Below the pieces are notes generated by a model, which searched no databases, was not told where the DNA came from, and saw nothing but the letters and a program-made list of their open reading frames with translations. From Shimia_B sp038528385 (GTDB lineage: Bacteria > Pseudomonadota > Alphaproteobacteria > Rhodobacterales > Rhodobacteraceae), in assembly GCA_038528385.1 (NCBI GenBank), contig JBCBET010000003.1:1-64000 (forward strand): a stretch of DNA of 64,000 nt. Reading direction: 5' to 3'. Of this stretch, positions 47,642 through 57,535 are shown piece after piece. The position numbers and the translations under genes were made by a program. How positions within the stretch are numbered: position 1 is the stretch's first letter; each line of letters starts with the position of its first letter.

Positions 47642-47705
47642 CTGTCTCAACGTCGTTATTTTTGCGGAACCATACCGCAGGGCAGCGGGCCCTGGCGACA
47701 AAAAC

Positions 47706-48506
<801 letters not shown>

Positions 48507-48567
48507 GGGGCCGCCTTCTGTCTAGGCGCTCAGATGCGGCCCTCGGGAGCGCGCGTCAACTCTGCGC

Positions 48568-50424
48568 CTATTCCGCGGCCTCGCTATATCCCAAAAATCC
48601 GCCCGATTGCCTGTTCCAGTAGCGCGCGTAGAGCCCGCCCCGGCCGAGCAGCTCGTGATGGGTGCCCTCCTCCACGATGCGGCCCGCCTCCATGACGACG
48701 ATGCGGTCCATGTTGGCGAGCGTGGAAAGGCGGTGCGCGATGGCGAGCACCGTCTTGCCCTCCATGACGCGCTCGAGCGCGTCCTGGATCTCCGCCTCCA
48801 CTTCGCTGTCGAGCGCGCTCGTGGCCTCGTCGAGCACCAGCACCGGCGCGTCCTTCAGGATCGCGCGGGCGAGCGCGATGCGCTGGCGCTGACCGCCCGA
48901 AAGCTTCACGCCCCGCTCGCCCAGATGCGCGTCATAGCCCTTGCGGCCCTTCCCGTCCTCCAGCATCTGGATAAAGTCGTGGGCGCTCGCCTTTTCGGAG
49001 GCGGCGACGAGCTCCGCCTCCGTGGCGTCGGGTCGGCCGTAGAGGATGTTGTCCCGGGCGGAGCGGTTGAACATGGCAGTGTCCTGCGTGACCATGGCGA
49101 TGTGGCGGCGCAGGCTCTCCTGCGTGACCCGGGCCACGTCCTGCCCGTCCACCAGCACGCGGCCGTTTTCGGCGTCATAGAGCCGGAGGAGCATGGCCAC
49201 GAGCGTGGATTTCCCCGCGCCAGACGCGCCCACGACGCCGACTTTCTCGCCGGGCTCGAGCGTGAGCGTGAGCCCGCGCACGCCGCCGGGTCCGCCATCG
49301 TAGGTATAGGTGAGCGCCTCGAACCGGATCGCCCCCGCGCCCGGCACGAAATCCGGCGCGCCCGGCGCGTCGGTGACGGAGTGGGGCGGTGTGAGCGTTT
49401 TGATGCCGTCCTCGATCTCGCCCAGGTTGGCGTAGAGCCCCATGAGCGCGAAGCTCACCCAGCCGGTCATCTGGCTGAGCCGGATGGAGATCACCCCCGC
49501 CGCCGCGATATCGCCCGCGCTGGCCGCGCCCGCGGTCCAGAGCCAAATGGCGGAGCTGATGAGCACCACCGGAAGCACGCCGGCCACCGACATGAGCGCG
49601 AGGCGGAACAAGGCACTGATCTTGCCGAACTCGATGGCCGAGACCCGGTATGCCCCCATGGCGCCAAGCGCCGCCTCGTCCTCGTGCTCGGAATTGGCGA
49701 AGAGCTTCACCGTCTTGATGTTGCCCACGGTGTCGACGATCTGCCCGCTGACATTGGCGCGTTTGGCTGCGCGATCCTTGGAGCGGGACCTGATCCGCGG
49801 CATGAACCAGGCGATGAGCCTGAGATAGCCCGCGAACCACACGATCACGATCACCGCCACCGTCCAGTCGATGGTGAAAAGAAGCAGGATCGAGCCCACT
49901 ACGGAGGCCGCCGCGAAGGCCACGACGCTGATCAGCTCCACCAGCACATCCGTCACCGCGCGGCCCGTCTGCATCTGCTTTTGCGCGATGCGGCCCGCGA
50001 AATCGTCGTCGAAAAACTCCGTCGAGTGGCCCAGCACCCAGCGGTGCAGGCGCGACTGCACGAGCATGTTCACGTTGGGCTGGATCATGATGGAGTTGAG
50101 CGCCGCCGACGCGCCGAAGGCGATGGGCCGCAGAACGAGGAAAAAGGCGAGGAAGGCCACGAGGAGGAGCGTGTTGGCGTCGAACCAGCTCGCCGGGTCG
50201 GCATCGGTCGAATCGACAATGGCACCCAGGATGATCGCACTCACCACCTCCGAGGTGCCCGCCGCCGCGGAGACGGCGAAGGCGAGCCAGAACATCGGCC
50301 ACGCGCCCCGGAGGCACCAGCGCAGGAACGCCATGAGCGTCTGCGGCGGGGCGCCCTCGGCGGGCTCGAACGGCTTGATCCACCCGCTCAGCGTGCGGGC
50401 GAAACTCTCGAAATAGGCTGTCAT
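48568..50424 (-). CDS. ABC exporter half-transporter (membrane + ATPase), subunit 2
   Basis: A 618-residue protein: six membrane segments in the first ~330 residues, then an ATPase with Walker A VGVVGASGAGKSTLVAMLLR, signature VKLSGGQRQRIALARAI and Walker B VLVLDEATSALDSE. It is closely similar to the protein encoded just upstream and overlaps it by ATGA (50421-50424). They probably form a heterodimeric MsbA/multidrug-type exporter. Substrate unknown. Confidence 0.93.
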   Translation of the reverse strand: MTAYFESFARTLSGWIKPFEPAEGAPPQTLMAFLRWCLRGAWPMFWLAFAVSAAAGTSEVVSAIILGAIVDSTDADPASWFDANTLLLVAFLAFFLVLRPIAFGASAALNSIMIQPNVNMLVQSRLHRWVLGHSTEFFDDDFAGRIAQKQMQTGRAVTDVLVELISVVAFAAASVVGSILLLFTIDWTVAVIVIVWFAGYLRLIAWFMPRIRSRSKDRAAKRANVSGQIVDTVGNIKTVKLFANSEHEDEAALGAMGAYRVSAIEFGKISALFRLALMSVAGVLPVVLISSAIWLWTAGAASAGDIAAAGVISIRLSQMTGWVSFALMGLYANLGEIEDGIKTLTPPHSVTDAPGAPDFVPGAGAIRFEALTYTYDGGPGGVRGLTLTLEPGEKVGVVGASGAGKSTLVAMLLRLYDAENGRVLVDGQDVARVTQESLRRHIAMVTQDTAMFNRSARDNILYGRPDATEAELVAASEKASAHDFIQMLEDGKGRKGYDAHLGERGVKLSGGQRQRIALARAILKDAPVLVLDEATSALDSEVEAEIQDALERVMEGKTVLAIAHRLSTLANMDRIVVMEAGRIVEEGTHHELLGRGGLYARYWNRQSGGFLGYSEAAE

Positions 50425-52277
50425 TCAGCAGCGACCTCGGCATCGTCGTCGGTGAGGATGAACCCGCCCGATTGGCGCGCCCAGAAGCCTGCATATAGGC
50501 CGCCCCGCGCCAAAAGCTCGGCATGGGTGCCGTCTTCGGCGATGCGGCCCCCGTCGAGGACGATGATCCGGTCCATCTGCGCGATGGTGGAGAGGCGGTG
50601 CGCGATGGCGATGACGGTCTTGCCGTCCATCATGCCGGTGAGCGTCTCCTGGATCGCTGCCTCCACCTCGCTATCGAGGGCGGAGGTGGCCTCGTCGAGG
50701 ACGAGGATGGGTGCGTCTTTCAAGATCACCCGCGCGAGGGCGATCCGCTGCCGCTGGCCGCCCGAGAGCTTCACGCCCCGCTCGCCCACATGGGCGTCAT
50801 AACCCTGCCGCCCGTTCGGGTCCTCCAGATCATCCACGAATTCGTCCGCCGCCGCCCGCGCCGCGGCCCGGCGCAGGTCGTCCTCGGAGGCGGCGGGATC
50901 GCCATAAAGGATGTTCTCCCGCACCGAGCGGTGGAGGAGCGAGCTGTCCTGCTGCACCATCCCGATCTGGCGGCGCAGGCTCGTCTGCGTCACGGCGCGG
51001 ATATCCTGCCCGTCGATCAGGATGCGCCCGCCCTCGGCGTCGTAAAACCGCAAAAGCAGCTTCACGAGGGTCGATTTCCCGGCGCCCGAGCGGCCTACGA
51101 CGCCCACCTTCTGACCCGGCGCGATGGTCAGGTCGATCTTGTCGAGCCCGCCCTTGTCACGCCCGTAATGGTGGGTGAGGCCCTCGAGCTCGATCTTGCC
51201 CTCCGTGAGCGTGAGCTCGGTCGCATCGGGTGCGTCGAGGAGCGCGATAGGCTGCGCGATCGTCTCCATCCCCTCGCGGATGATCCCCACATTCTGGAAG
51301 AAAGACGTGAGCGCCCACATGATCCAGCCCGTCATGGCGTTGAGCCGGAGCACCAGCGCCGAGGCCGCCGCGACGACCCCTACCGTGGCCGAGCCCGAGG
51401 TCCAGAGCCAGAGCCCCCAACCCACCACCGCCACGATGAGGAGACCGTTGAGAAAGGTCAGCATCGCATCCATCAGCGTGTAGAGCCGCATCTCCGCCTG
51501 GAAGGTGCGCCGCGCCTTTTCGATGACCTCCCGGGCATAGTCCTCCTCGCTGGCGTGATGGGCGAAGAGCTTCACCGAATGGATGTTGGTGTAGCTGTCG
51601 ACGACCCGCCCCGTCACCGCGGAGCGCGCGTCAGAGGCCGCCTGCGAGGCCGGCGTCACCCGCTTGATGGTCCAGTGGACGAGCCAGCCATAGAGGAAGA
51701 GCCACGCCAGAAGCGGCAGCATCAGCCGCGGGTCCGTGGTGGACATGAGCACCACCGCCCCCGCGAAATACGCCAGGCTATAGGTGATCGCGTCAAAGGC
51801 CTGGAACGTCGCCTCCCCCACGGCGGGCGGCGTCTGCATGATCCGGTTGGCGATGCGGCCCGCGAAATCGTTCTCGAACCAGCCCACCGATTGCCGCAGC
51901 ACGTGGCGATGGGCCCGCCAGCGCACGGTGGTGCCCACATTGGGCATGATCGCGTTGTTCAAAAGGAGCACGTCGAGCGTCTGCACCAGCGGGCGGAAGA
52001 CGAGGATGAAGACCGTCACCAGCGCCAGTTCGAGCCCGTGCATGCTCCAGAACGTCGCCGCCTGAGTGGTGACGAGGTCGTCCACCAAGAGCCCCATGTA
52101 GTAGATGAGCCAGAGCTCCACCCCCGCCACCACCACCGAAAGCAGCGCGGAATAGACGAAAAGCGCCCTGAAGCCGTTCAGATAGCTCCAAAGGAACGGC
52201 ACGAGCCGCGAAGGCGGCCGATCCTCGGGCGTGTAGGGCCCGTAGGGATCGTTGAGATTTTCGAAAAACCGAAACAC
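50421..52277 (-). CDS. ABC exporter half-transporter (membrane + ATPase), subunit 1
   Basis: Also 618 residues. The membrane domain starts after an N-terminal FRFFENLNDPYGPYTPEDRP segment. The ATPase has VGVVGRSGAGKSTLVKLLLR, VKLSGGQRQRIALARVI and ILVLDEATSALDSE; both domains look catalytically intact. It lies 44 bases after the LysE gene and is coupled to subunit 2. The two likely arose by tandem duplication. Confidence 0.93.
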   Translation of the reverse strand: MFRFFENLNDPYGPYTPEDRPPSRLVPFLWSYLNGFRALFVYSALLSVVVAGVELWLIYYMGLLVDDLVTTQAATFWSMHGLELALVTVFILVFRPLVQTLDVLLLNNAIMPNVGTTVRWRAHRHVLRQSVGWFENDFAGRIANRIMQTPPAVGEATFQAFDAITYSLAYFAGAVVLMSTTDPRLMLPLLAWLFLYGWLVHWTIKRVTPASQAASDARSAVTGRVVDSYTNIHSVKLFAHHASEEDYAREVIEKARRTFQAEMRLYTLMDAMLTFLNGLLIVAVVGWGLWLWTSGSATVGVVAAASALVLRLNAMTGWIMWALTSFFQNVGIIREGMETIAQPIALLDAPDATELTLTEGKIELEGLTHHYGRDKGGLDKIDLTIAPGQKVGVVGRSGAGKSTLVKLLLRFYDAEGGRILIDGQDIRAVTQTSLRRQIGMVQQDSSLLHRSVRENILYGDPAASEDDLRRAAARAAADEFVDDLEDPNGRQGYDAHVGERGVKLSGGQRQRIALARVILKDAPILVLDEATSALDSEVEAAIQETLTGMMDGKTVIAIAHRLSTIAQMDRIIVLDGGRIAEDGTHAELLARGGLYAGFWARQSGGFILTDDDAEVAAE

Positions 52278-52321
52278 GGGGGAGGCCTCATCGAGTCGCG
52301 CTCAACATACGCCTCGAAAGG

Positions 52322-52900
52322 TCACAGGAAAACCAAGCCCGCCGAAATCGCCAGCAGGACAGCCATACCGCGCATGAAAAGAGCGAAGGCGAGCGGTGTC
52401 CGGAGGAGATAGGTGAGAAGCGACCCGGCGAAGCTCCAAAAGAGGCAAACGCCCAAGTTTATGCCCGCAAACGCGGTGCCGAGGAGCCACGCGGAGAGAA
52501 GCGGGCTCGCCCCCTCCGTATAGGCGGTGGCGGCGAGCGCGATGGCCCAGACCTTCGGATTGACCCACTGGAAAAGCACCGCCTCCACAAACGTGAACGG
52601 CCGCGCGCGCGACTCCGCCTGGGGCTTGGCCTGCGCGGTCCAGAGCTTCCAGGCCATGGTGAGGATCCAGCTCGCCGCCACGATCTGCAGCGCGAGCTTC
52701 AGCTGCGGCACCGCCGCGAGGAGCGTGCCGATGCCGAACCCCGTGAGACCCGCCGTGATCCCCACGCCCACCGCAACGCCCAGCACATGGGGCAGCGTGG
52801 GGCGAAAACCGAACCGCGCGCCGGAAGCCGTGAGCAGGATGACGTTGGGCCCGGGGGAGAAGAGCCCCGCGAAGACGAATACGTAGAGCGGGGCGATCAT
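52322..52900 (-). CDS. LysE/RhtB family amino-acid exporter
   Basis: A 192-residue membrane protein with about six hydrophobic segments. FVFAGLFSPGPNVILLTASG is the LysE hallmark (SPGPN), and FQWVNPKVWAIALAA is the second conserved region. It is slightly shorter than average (about 205). It should export an amino acid or similar metabolite. Its start overlaps the cca stop (ATGA). Confidence 0.9.
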   Translation of the reverse strand: MIAPLYVFVFAGLFSPGPNVILLTASGARFGFRPTLPHVLGVAVGVGITAGLTGFGIGTLLAAVPQLKLALQIVAASWILTMAWKLWTAQAKPQAESRARPFTFVEAVLFQWVNPKVWAIALAATAYTEGASPLLSAWLLGTAFAGINLGVCLFWSFAGSLLTYLLRTPLAFALFMRGMAVLLAISAGLVFL

Positions 52901-54033
52901 AACTGGGCCAAAAGCTCCGCTCTTGTGGCGCTGAAGTCGGACGCGATCCAGGCCGTTTTGAGCCGTGTTAGAGCCTCTCCGATGGCCGGCCCCTCGAGAT
53001 CTGCGGGCAGGTCGGCTGCCCTGACGGGGAAGTCCGCCGCCGCGCCGCGCGCTGCCGCCGCGATCTCCGCGGGATCGAGCGGGGCCTCCAGCGCCGCGGC
53101 GCGGAGCGCGAGCCCACGCTGCGCGATCTCCGCCCCGTGCCCATGGCCCAGCGCGCCCGCGCCATCCGCACCCTCCATGATCTCGCGGTAGATGGCGAGG
53201 CCGCGCGCCTCCGCCTTGCTCAACCTTAGCCCCGTCGCATCCCCGCCCAGCGCCGCGAGCCGCGCCATGGGATCGACGGGGGTGACAGGATCGAGGTGGG
53301 TGAACGGGCCGAGTGGTTTCGCGCTGGCCCCGGGCAGGACGCGCGCGAGGAGCCCCGCCTGCTCCAGCGCGGCGACGGCGCGCGCGGGCTCCGGCGCGGA
53401 GAGGAGCTTTGTCACCTCCCCCGTCACCCGCTCGGCCGAGAGCGTCGCGAGGCCGTCCCCATGGGCCGCGCAGGCCGCCAGACCCTCGGGATCGAGATCG
53501 GTCCCGTACCAGGCGAAGAAGCGGAAGAAGCGCAGGATGCGCAGGTAATCCTCCCGGATCCGCGCCTCCGCGTCGCCGATGAAGCGAAAACGCCGCTCCG
53601 CAAGGTCGACAAGGCCCCCCACCGGGTCCCGCACCGCGCCCGCCGCATCGGCGTAGAGCGCGTTCATCGTGAAATCGCGGCGGCGCGCGTCTTCCTCCAG
53701 CGTCTCGGCGAAGGCCACGACGGCGTGGCGGCCATCGGTCTCCACGTCGCGGCGGAAGGTCGTGATCTCGAACGGCTGCCCGCCATGGACGATCGTCACC
53801 GTCCCGTGGTCGATCCCCGTGGGCACCGCCTTCATCCCCGCGGCCTCGGCGAGCGCCGTGACCCGTTCGGGCCGCGCATCGGTGGAGATGTCGAGATCGC
53901 TCACCGGCGCACCGAGGAGCGCGTTGCGCACGCAGCCGCCCACGAACCACGCCTGGTGGCCGGCATTGGTGAGGAGCGCGCAGACCGCCTGCGCCCCCGG
54001 ATCGCTGAGCCACGGGCCGCCCACGCGCGTCAC
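52897..54033 (-). CDS. cca: CCA tRNA nucleotidyltransferase / poly(A) polymerase family
   Basis: A 378-residue class II nucleotidyltransferase. Catalytic FVGGCVRNALLGAPVSDLDI carries the metal-binding Asp residues, with DFTMNALYADAAG and GEARIREDYLRILRFFRFFA-like sequence (read DAEARIREDYLRILRFFRF). It adds or repairs the tRNA 3' CCA end. GTG 54033 overlaps the Nudix stop by four bases (GTGA) and gives the family-like start VTRVGGPWLSDPGAQAVCA. It belongs to a compact series behind the heat-shock promoter of hslO. Confidence 0.93.
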   Translation of the reverse strand: MTRVGGPWLSDPGAQAVCALLTNAGHQAWFVGGCVRNALLGAPVSDLDISTDARPERVTALAEAAGMKAVPTGIDHGTVTIVHGGQPFEITTFRRDVETDGRHAVVAFAETLEEDARRRDFTMNALYADAAGAVRDPVGGLVDLAERRFRFIGDAEARIREDYLRILRFFRFFAWYGTDLDPEGLAACAAHGDGLATLSAERVTGEVTKLLSAPEPARAVAALEQAGLLARVLPGASAKPLGPFTHLDPVTPVDPMARLAALGGDATGLRLSKAEARGLAIYREIMEGADGAGALGHGHGAEIAQRGLALRAAALEAPLDPAEIAAAARGAAADFPVRAADLPADLEGPAIGEALTRLKTAWIASDFSATRAELLAQL

Positions 54034-54629
54034 GCCGAGACCCGCTCGGCAAAGCCGCGCAGCATTCGCGCCGTGGCACCCCAGATGTAATAGGGGCCGT
54101 AAGGTACGGCGTAATAGCGCCGGATGGCGCCCTGCCACATGCGCCCTTCAATGACGTAGGAGGCCGGGTCCGCCACGTGGGCGAGCGGCACTTGGAAGAC
54201 CTCCGCCACCTCGCCGTCACTCGGGTAGAAGTCCTGCGGCGTGGTCAGGAGACCCACCTGTGGCGCGATGGTGAAGCTCGTCACCGTCTCGTGCGTCGGA
54301 AGCGTGCCGAGCGGCTCTATTCCAGCGGGATTTGCCCCGATCTCTTCCGCCGCCTCGCGCGTCGCGCAGGCCCAGGCATCGGCGTCGCCCTCCTCCTGCT
54401 TGCCGCCGGGAAAGGAGATCTGGCCGGGATGATGCTTGAGTGCCGAGGACCGCTTGGTCAGCACGACCTCGAGCCCGCGGGCGCCCGGCACGAGGAGCAT
54501 GAGCACCGCCGCCGCGCGTAGCTTGCGCCCCGGCGGCAGGCTCACCTCGTTGAGATCGAAATCGGACGAGGGCCCCGCAGGCGCGTTGAGCGCGGCGCGG
54601 ACCTCCTCCAACGTCGGGTTAATCGCCAA
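54030..54629 (-). CDS. Nudix hydrolase, CoA pyrophosphatase (NudL) type
   Basis: A 199-residue protein. VVLTKRSSALKHHPGQISFP precedes the Nudix box GGKQEEGDADAWACATREAA, EEIG. The KHHPGQISFPGG segment is characteristic of the NudL/YeaB CoA-diphosphatase branch. The start is uncertain: TTG 54629 gives LAINPTLEEVRAAL and overlaps the hslO stop by 11 bases; no better codon fits. Coupled with cca downstream. Confidence 0.88.
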   Translation of the reverse strand: MAINPTLEEVRAALNAPAGPSSDFDLNEVSLPPGRKLRAAAVLMLLVPGARGLEVVLTKRSSALKHHPGQISFPGGKQEEGDADAWACATREAAEEIGANPAGIEPLGTLPTHETVTSFTIAPQVGLLTTPQDFYPSDGEVAEVFQVPLAHVADPASYVIEGRMWQGAIRRYYAVPYGPYYIWGATARMLRGFAERVSA

Positions 54630-55644
54630 GGCCCGCGGCCTTCGGCGCCTCGCGCGCCTCGCGCACCTCCTCGGCCTCGAAGCCGAGCGTCGCCGGGTCA
54701 AAGCTGTAATGCGCCCCGCAGAACTGGCAATCGGCGGTGACGGTCCCGTCCTCCCGCGTCATGTGCGCGATGTCCTTTTGCGAGTAGATCGACAGGCTCT
54801 GGCGCACGCGCTCCTCCGAACAGGTGCAGCCGAACTCCACCGCCTGCGCGTCGAAGACCCGCGGCGCCTCCTCGTGGAAAAGCCGCGTGAGGAGCTCGGA
54901 GGGCTGCACCGACGGGCCCACGAGCTCCAGCTCTTCGACCGTGTCGAGGAGGATGTTGGCACGGTTCCAATTCTCCGCCTCGTCGCCGTCGAGGATGTCC
55001 TCGGCCTCCAGCAGCCCCGCTTCGCCGGAGCCGCCCCCCTGCACGAAGGGAGAGGCCTTGGGCATGTGCTGGAGCATCACGCCGCCCGCGCGCCACGCCT
55101 CATCGGACCCCGGCGCCGACGAGCGGCCATAGGCCAGCGCAAAGCGCGTGGGGATCTGCTCGGACTGGGCGAAGTAGGTCTGCGCGCAGCTCGTCAGCGA
55201 CCCGCCCGCGATGGGCGTGATCCCCTGGTAGGGCTGCATGCCCTTGCCCTGGTCGATCAGGATCGCGAAGTAGCCCTTCCCGATCAGGGTGAAGGGATCG
55301 GCGGCGGGATCGAGACGGTCGGCATCGAAGCTCGCCCAGGCGCGGATGCGCGCGGGCTGCCCTTCCTTGGCGGGCGCGTAGTAATCGGTAGCGATGAGCC
55401 GCGCGGGCCCGTCGCCGCGCACCTGGAGCGAGAGCTTCCAGCGGAGCTTCATCGTCTGGCCGATCATGGCCGTGAGCAGCGCCATCTCCGCCACCAGCGC
55501 CTCGATCGGCGCGGGGTAATCGTGCTGCGCCAGCACATCGTCGAGAAGCCCGTCGAGCCGCGCCACGCGGCCCCGGATGTCGGAGCGGTCGAGCTGGAAC
55601 GGGAGGACGGTGTCATCCCAGGCGATTTGTGCAGCCAGTGTCAT
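54619..55644 (-). CDS. hslO: Redox-regulated chaperone Hsp33
   Basis: A 341-residue holdase activated by oxidation. The C-terminal zinc switch is visible: VEFGCTCSEERVRQSLSIYS, then DCQFCGAHYSFDP, i.e. CxC and CxxC. The N-terminal domain includes TMKLRWKLSLQVRGDGPARL, and QGITPIAGGSLTSCAQTYFA follows. GGAGG lies seven bases before ATG 55644. A near-perfect RpoH promoter lies 46-73 bases upstream. Confidence 0.97.
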   Translation of the reverse strand: MTLAAQIAWDDTVLPFQLDRSDIRGRVARLDGLLDDVLAQHDYPAPIEALVAEMALLTAMIGQTMKLRWKLSLQVRGDGPARLIATDYYAPAKEGQPARIRAWASFDADRLDPAADPFTLIGKGYFAILIDQGKGMQPYQGITPIAGGSLTSCAQTYFAQSEQIPTRFALAYGRSSAPGSDEAWRAGGVMLQHMPKASPFVQGGGSGEAGLLEAEDILDGDEAENWNRANILLDTVEELELVGPSVQPSELLTRLFHEEAPRVFDAQAVEFGCTCSEERVRQSLSIYSQKDIAHMTREDGTVTADCQFCGAHYSFDPATLGFEAEEVREAREAPKAAGLGD

Positions 55645-55689
55645 GATTGGCCTCCTGCCGTGCGGCCTTGGCGTTCGGATATCGCGCCG

Positions 55690-55717
55690 ATATAGGCACC
55701 ACAACCCGTGAGCCAAG
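55690..55717 (-). promoter_or_regulatory. Sigma-32 (RpoH) heat-shock promoter of hslO
   Basis: On the minus strand CTTG is followed after 17 bases by CCTATAT, matching the alphaproteobacterial RpoH pattern in every defined base. It is the second such match in the window, after dnaK. The leader would be about 40 bases. Confidence 0.82.
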
Positions 55718-55729
55718 GGAATAGCCGCC

Positions 55730-56167
55730 ATGCGCCGCTTCGGACGGCCGCCCGAGAAAAATCGCCGCTACACGCTGCGCCCCGGGGCCTACGCGATCCT
55801 GGCCCGGGGCCGGGAGATGCTGGTGACGCACCAGACGGCGCCCTGGCCGGAATACCAGCTTCCGGGGGGCGGCATCGACGCGGGCGAACACCCGGTGCCC
55901 GCGCTCATGCGCGAATGCCTGGAGGAGACGGGTTGGACGATCACGCGGCCCCGGCGCCTCGGCGCGTTCCGCCGCTTCACCTACATGCCGGAATACGACC
56001 TCTGGGCGGAGAAGCTCTGCGCGATCTACCTCGCGCGGCCCGCGCTCTCCCAGGGCCCGCCCAGGGAGGCCGGACACAGCGCGGTCTGGATGCCCGCCGA
56101 TGTGGCCGCAACGAGGCTGGCCGTGCCGGGCGACCGGCACTTCGTGCGCGCGGTCTTCGGGCTCTAG
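55730..56167 (+). CDS. Nudix hydrolase
   Basis: A 145-residue Nudix protein: ILARGREMLVTHQTAPWPEY, QLPGGGIDAGEHPVPALMRE and then CLEETGW, with the RExxEE core as RECLEET. Substrate not predictable; the arrangement resembles small MutT/NUDT-like enzymes. GGGA precedes the ATG. Its TAG stop shares the bases CTAG (56164-56167) with the stop of the phosphatase on the other strand. Confidence 0.88.
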   Translation: MRRFGRPPEKNRRYTLRPGAYAILARGREMLVTHQTAPWPEYQLPGGGIDAGEHPVPALMRECLEETGWTITRPRRLGAFRRFTYMPEYDLWAEKLCAIYLARPALSQGPPREAGHSAVWMPADVAATRLAVPGDRHFVRAVFGL

Positions 56168-57453
56168 GAGCGTTCGATGACGAGGGCGCTCACGTCGTCC
56201 TCGTAAAACCCCTCCTCGCCCAGGACCTGCCCCAGCTCCCATATGAGCGCCTCGAGGAAGGCGGTGCCCTCCAGCGGGCGGAATTTCTCCAGCAATGCGA
56301 CGAGGCGGTCATCGCCGAAATAGCTGCCGTCGGAGAGCACGGCATCGGTGAAGCCGTCGGAATGAACAAAAAGCCGCTCTCCCCGGGCGAGCGTGAGCGT
56401 CGTGTTCTCGTAATAGGCCCCCGGGATCAGGCCCACGGGCAGCCCGCCCTCCCCCACGAAGCGGACCGCGCCGTCGATGGATTGCAGCGCGGGATGGGGA
56501 TGCCCGGCCTGCGCCAGCACCACCTGTCCCGTGGCCGGAAAGACATGGCCGAGGAGCAGCGTGAAATAATGATCGGTGGCGAGGTCTTCCATCACAAGCT
56601 CGTTGAGCTCGGTGATGGTGTCCTCGGGCGAGCGCGGCGCCCAGCCGCCCGCGCCATCGGGCACCACGGCCACGTTCTGGCGCGGGCTCGTGGCGGGCAG
56701 GTACCCTGCGAGCCGGGCTGTCATGAGCGCCGAGGAGATCCCGTGGCCGGAGACATCGAGCGCGTAGAACCCGAACGCCTCCCCGTTGATGGGGAAGTGA
56801 CCCACGAGATCGCCGCCCACATGGCTCGCCGGGCGCAGGATGGTACTGATCCGCGTCGGGCCGAGATCGACACTGCGATTGCCCAAAAGCCCCTGTTGCA
56901 GCTTGCGCGCCTCCATGAGATCTCCGTCGAGCCCGTCGAACCGCGTCTGCAACGCGTCGAGGCGGGAGAGCATGCGCGCCTGCCGCCGGCGCGTATCCCG
57001 CGCGGCCACGGCACGTCGAGAGAGGCTGGCGAGCACGGCGTCGAGCGCGCCAGCGGCAGCCGGCGTCTCGAGCACGGCATCCGCGCCGGCGTGGAGCGCG
57101 GCGTCCCGCGTCCCTGCGAGACGACCATCCGCGTCCCCGCCTTCGGTGAGCGCCAAGACATGGGGGGCGGCCCCCTGCGCCGCGCCCCGCGGTCCCGCCT
57201 CCCAGAGACGGGCGAGGAGAGTGTCCGCCGGGAGCCCCGCCTCTCCCCAACCGAGCATGACGAGCTCCGGCTCCACCGTCCGCAGGACCGTCGCCGCCGC
57301 CTCGAGGGAGGCGCAGATCTCCGTCCGATGGCCGCGGGCCGCGAGCAAGGGCGCCAGCGTCGCCGCGCGCGCACCGAGAAGCAGCACGCAAAGCCGCGGC
57401 GCCGCCTCACCGGCGGCCTCTCTCGTTCCGTCGGCTCGCGTCACTCGTTCCAC
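56164..57453 (-). CDS. SpoIIE-type (PP2C) phosphatase with degenerate receiver domain
   Basis: A 429-residue protein. Residues 20-145 resemble a response-regulator receiver (LCVLLLGARAATLAPLLAAR, then PELVMLGWGEAGLPADTLLA, then PHVLALTEGGD), but the phospho-acceptor Asp is replaced in LGWGEAG and the N-terminal acidic pair is missing. A helical linker with LDALQTRFDGLDGDLMEARK follows, then the PPM/SpoIIE domain: HVGGDLVGHFPIN, FYALDVSGHGISSALMTARL, LVMEDLATDHYFTLLLGH, and FVHSDGFTDA. Such phosphatases control partner-switching (anti-anti-sigma) systems. GTG 57453 is the likely start. Confidence 0.87.
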   Translation of the reverse strand: MERVTRADGTREAAGEAAPRLCVLLLGARAATLAPLLAARGHRTEICASLEAAATVLRTVEPELVMLGWGEAGLPADTLLARLWEAGPRGAAQGAAPHVLALTEGGDADGRLAGTRDAALHAGADAVLETPAAAGALDAVLASLSRRAVAARDTRRRQARMLSRLDALQTRFDGLDGDLMEARKLQQGLLGNRSVDLGPTRISTILRPASHVGGDLVGHFPINGEAFGFYALDVSGHGISSALMTARLAGYLPATSPRQNVAVVPDGAGGWAPRSPEDTITELNELVMEDLATDHYFTLLLGHVFPATGQVVLAQAGHPHPALQSIDGAVRFVGEGGLPVGLIPGAYYENTTLTLARGERLFVHSDGFTDAVLSDGSYFGDDRLVALLEKFRPLEGTAFLEALIWELGQVLGEEGFYEDDVSALVIERS

Positions 57454-57535
57454 CCGGATTTCCTCGCGCGCACCATGGACCGGGAGCCGTTAACGGCCCG
57501 TGAAATCCTGCCGTGCACGGCTCGGTGACGTGGTG

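Noticed and set aside
48607..50802. 731-codon plus-strand frame opposite the ABC exporters
   Set aside because: Antisense shadow; the minus-strand proteins have complete Walker and signature motifs.
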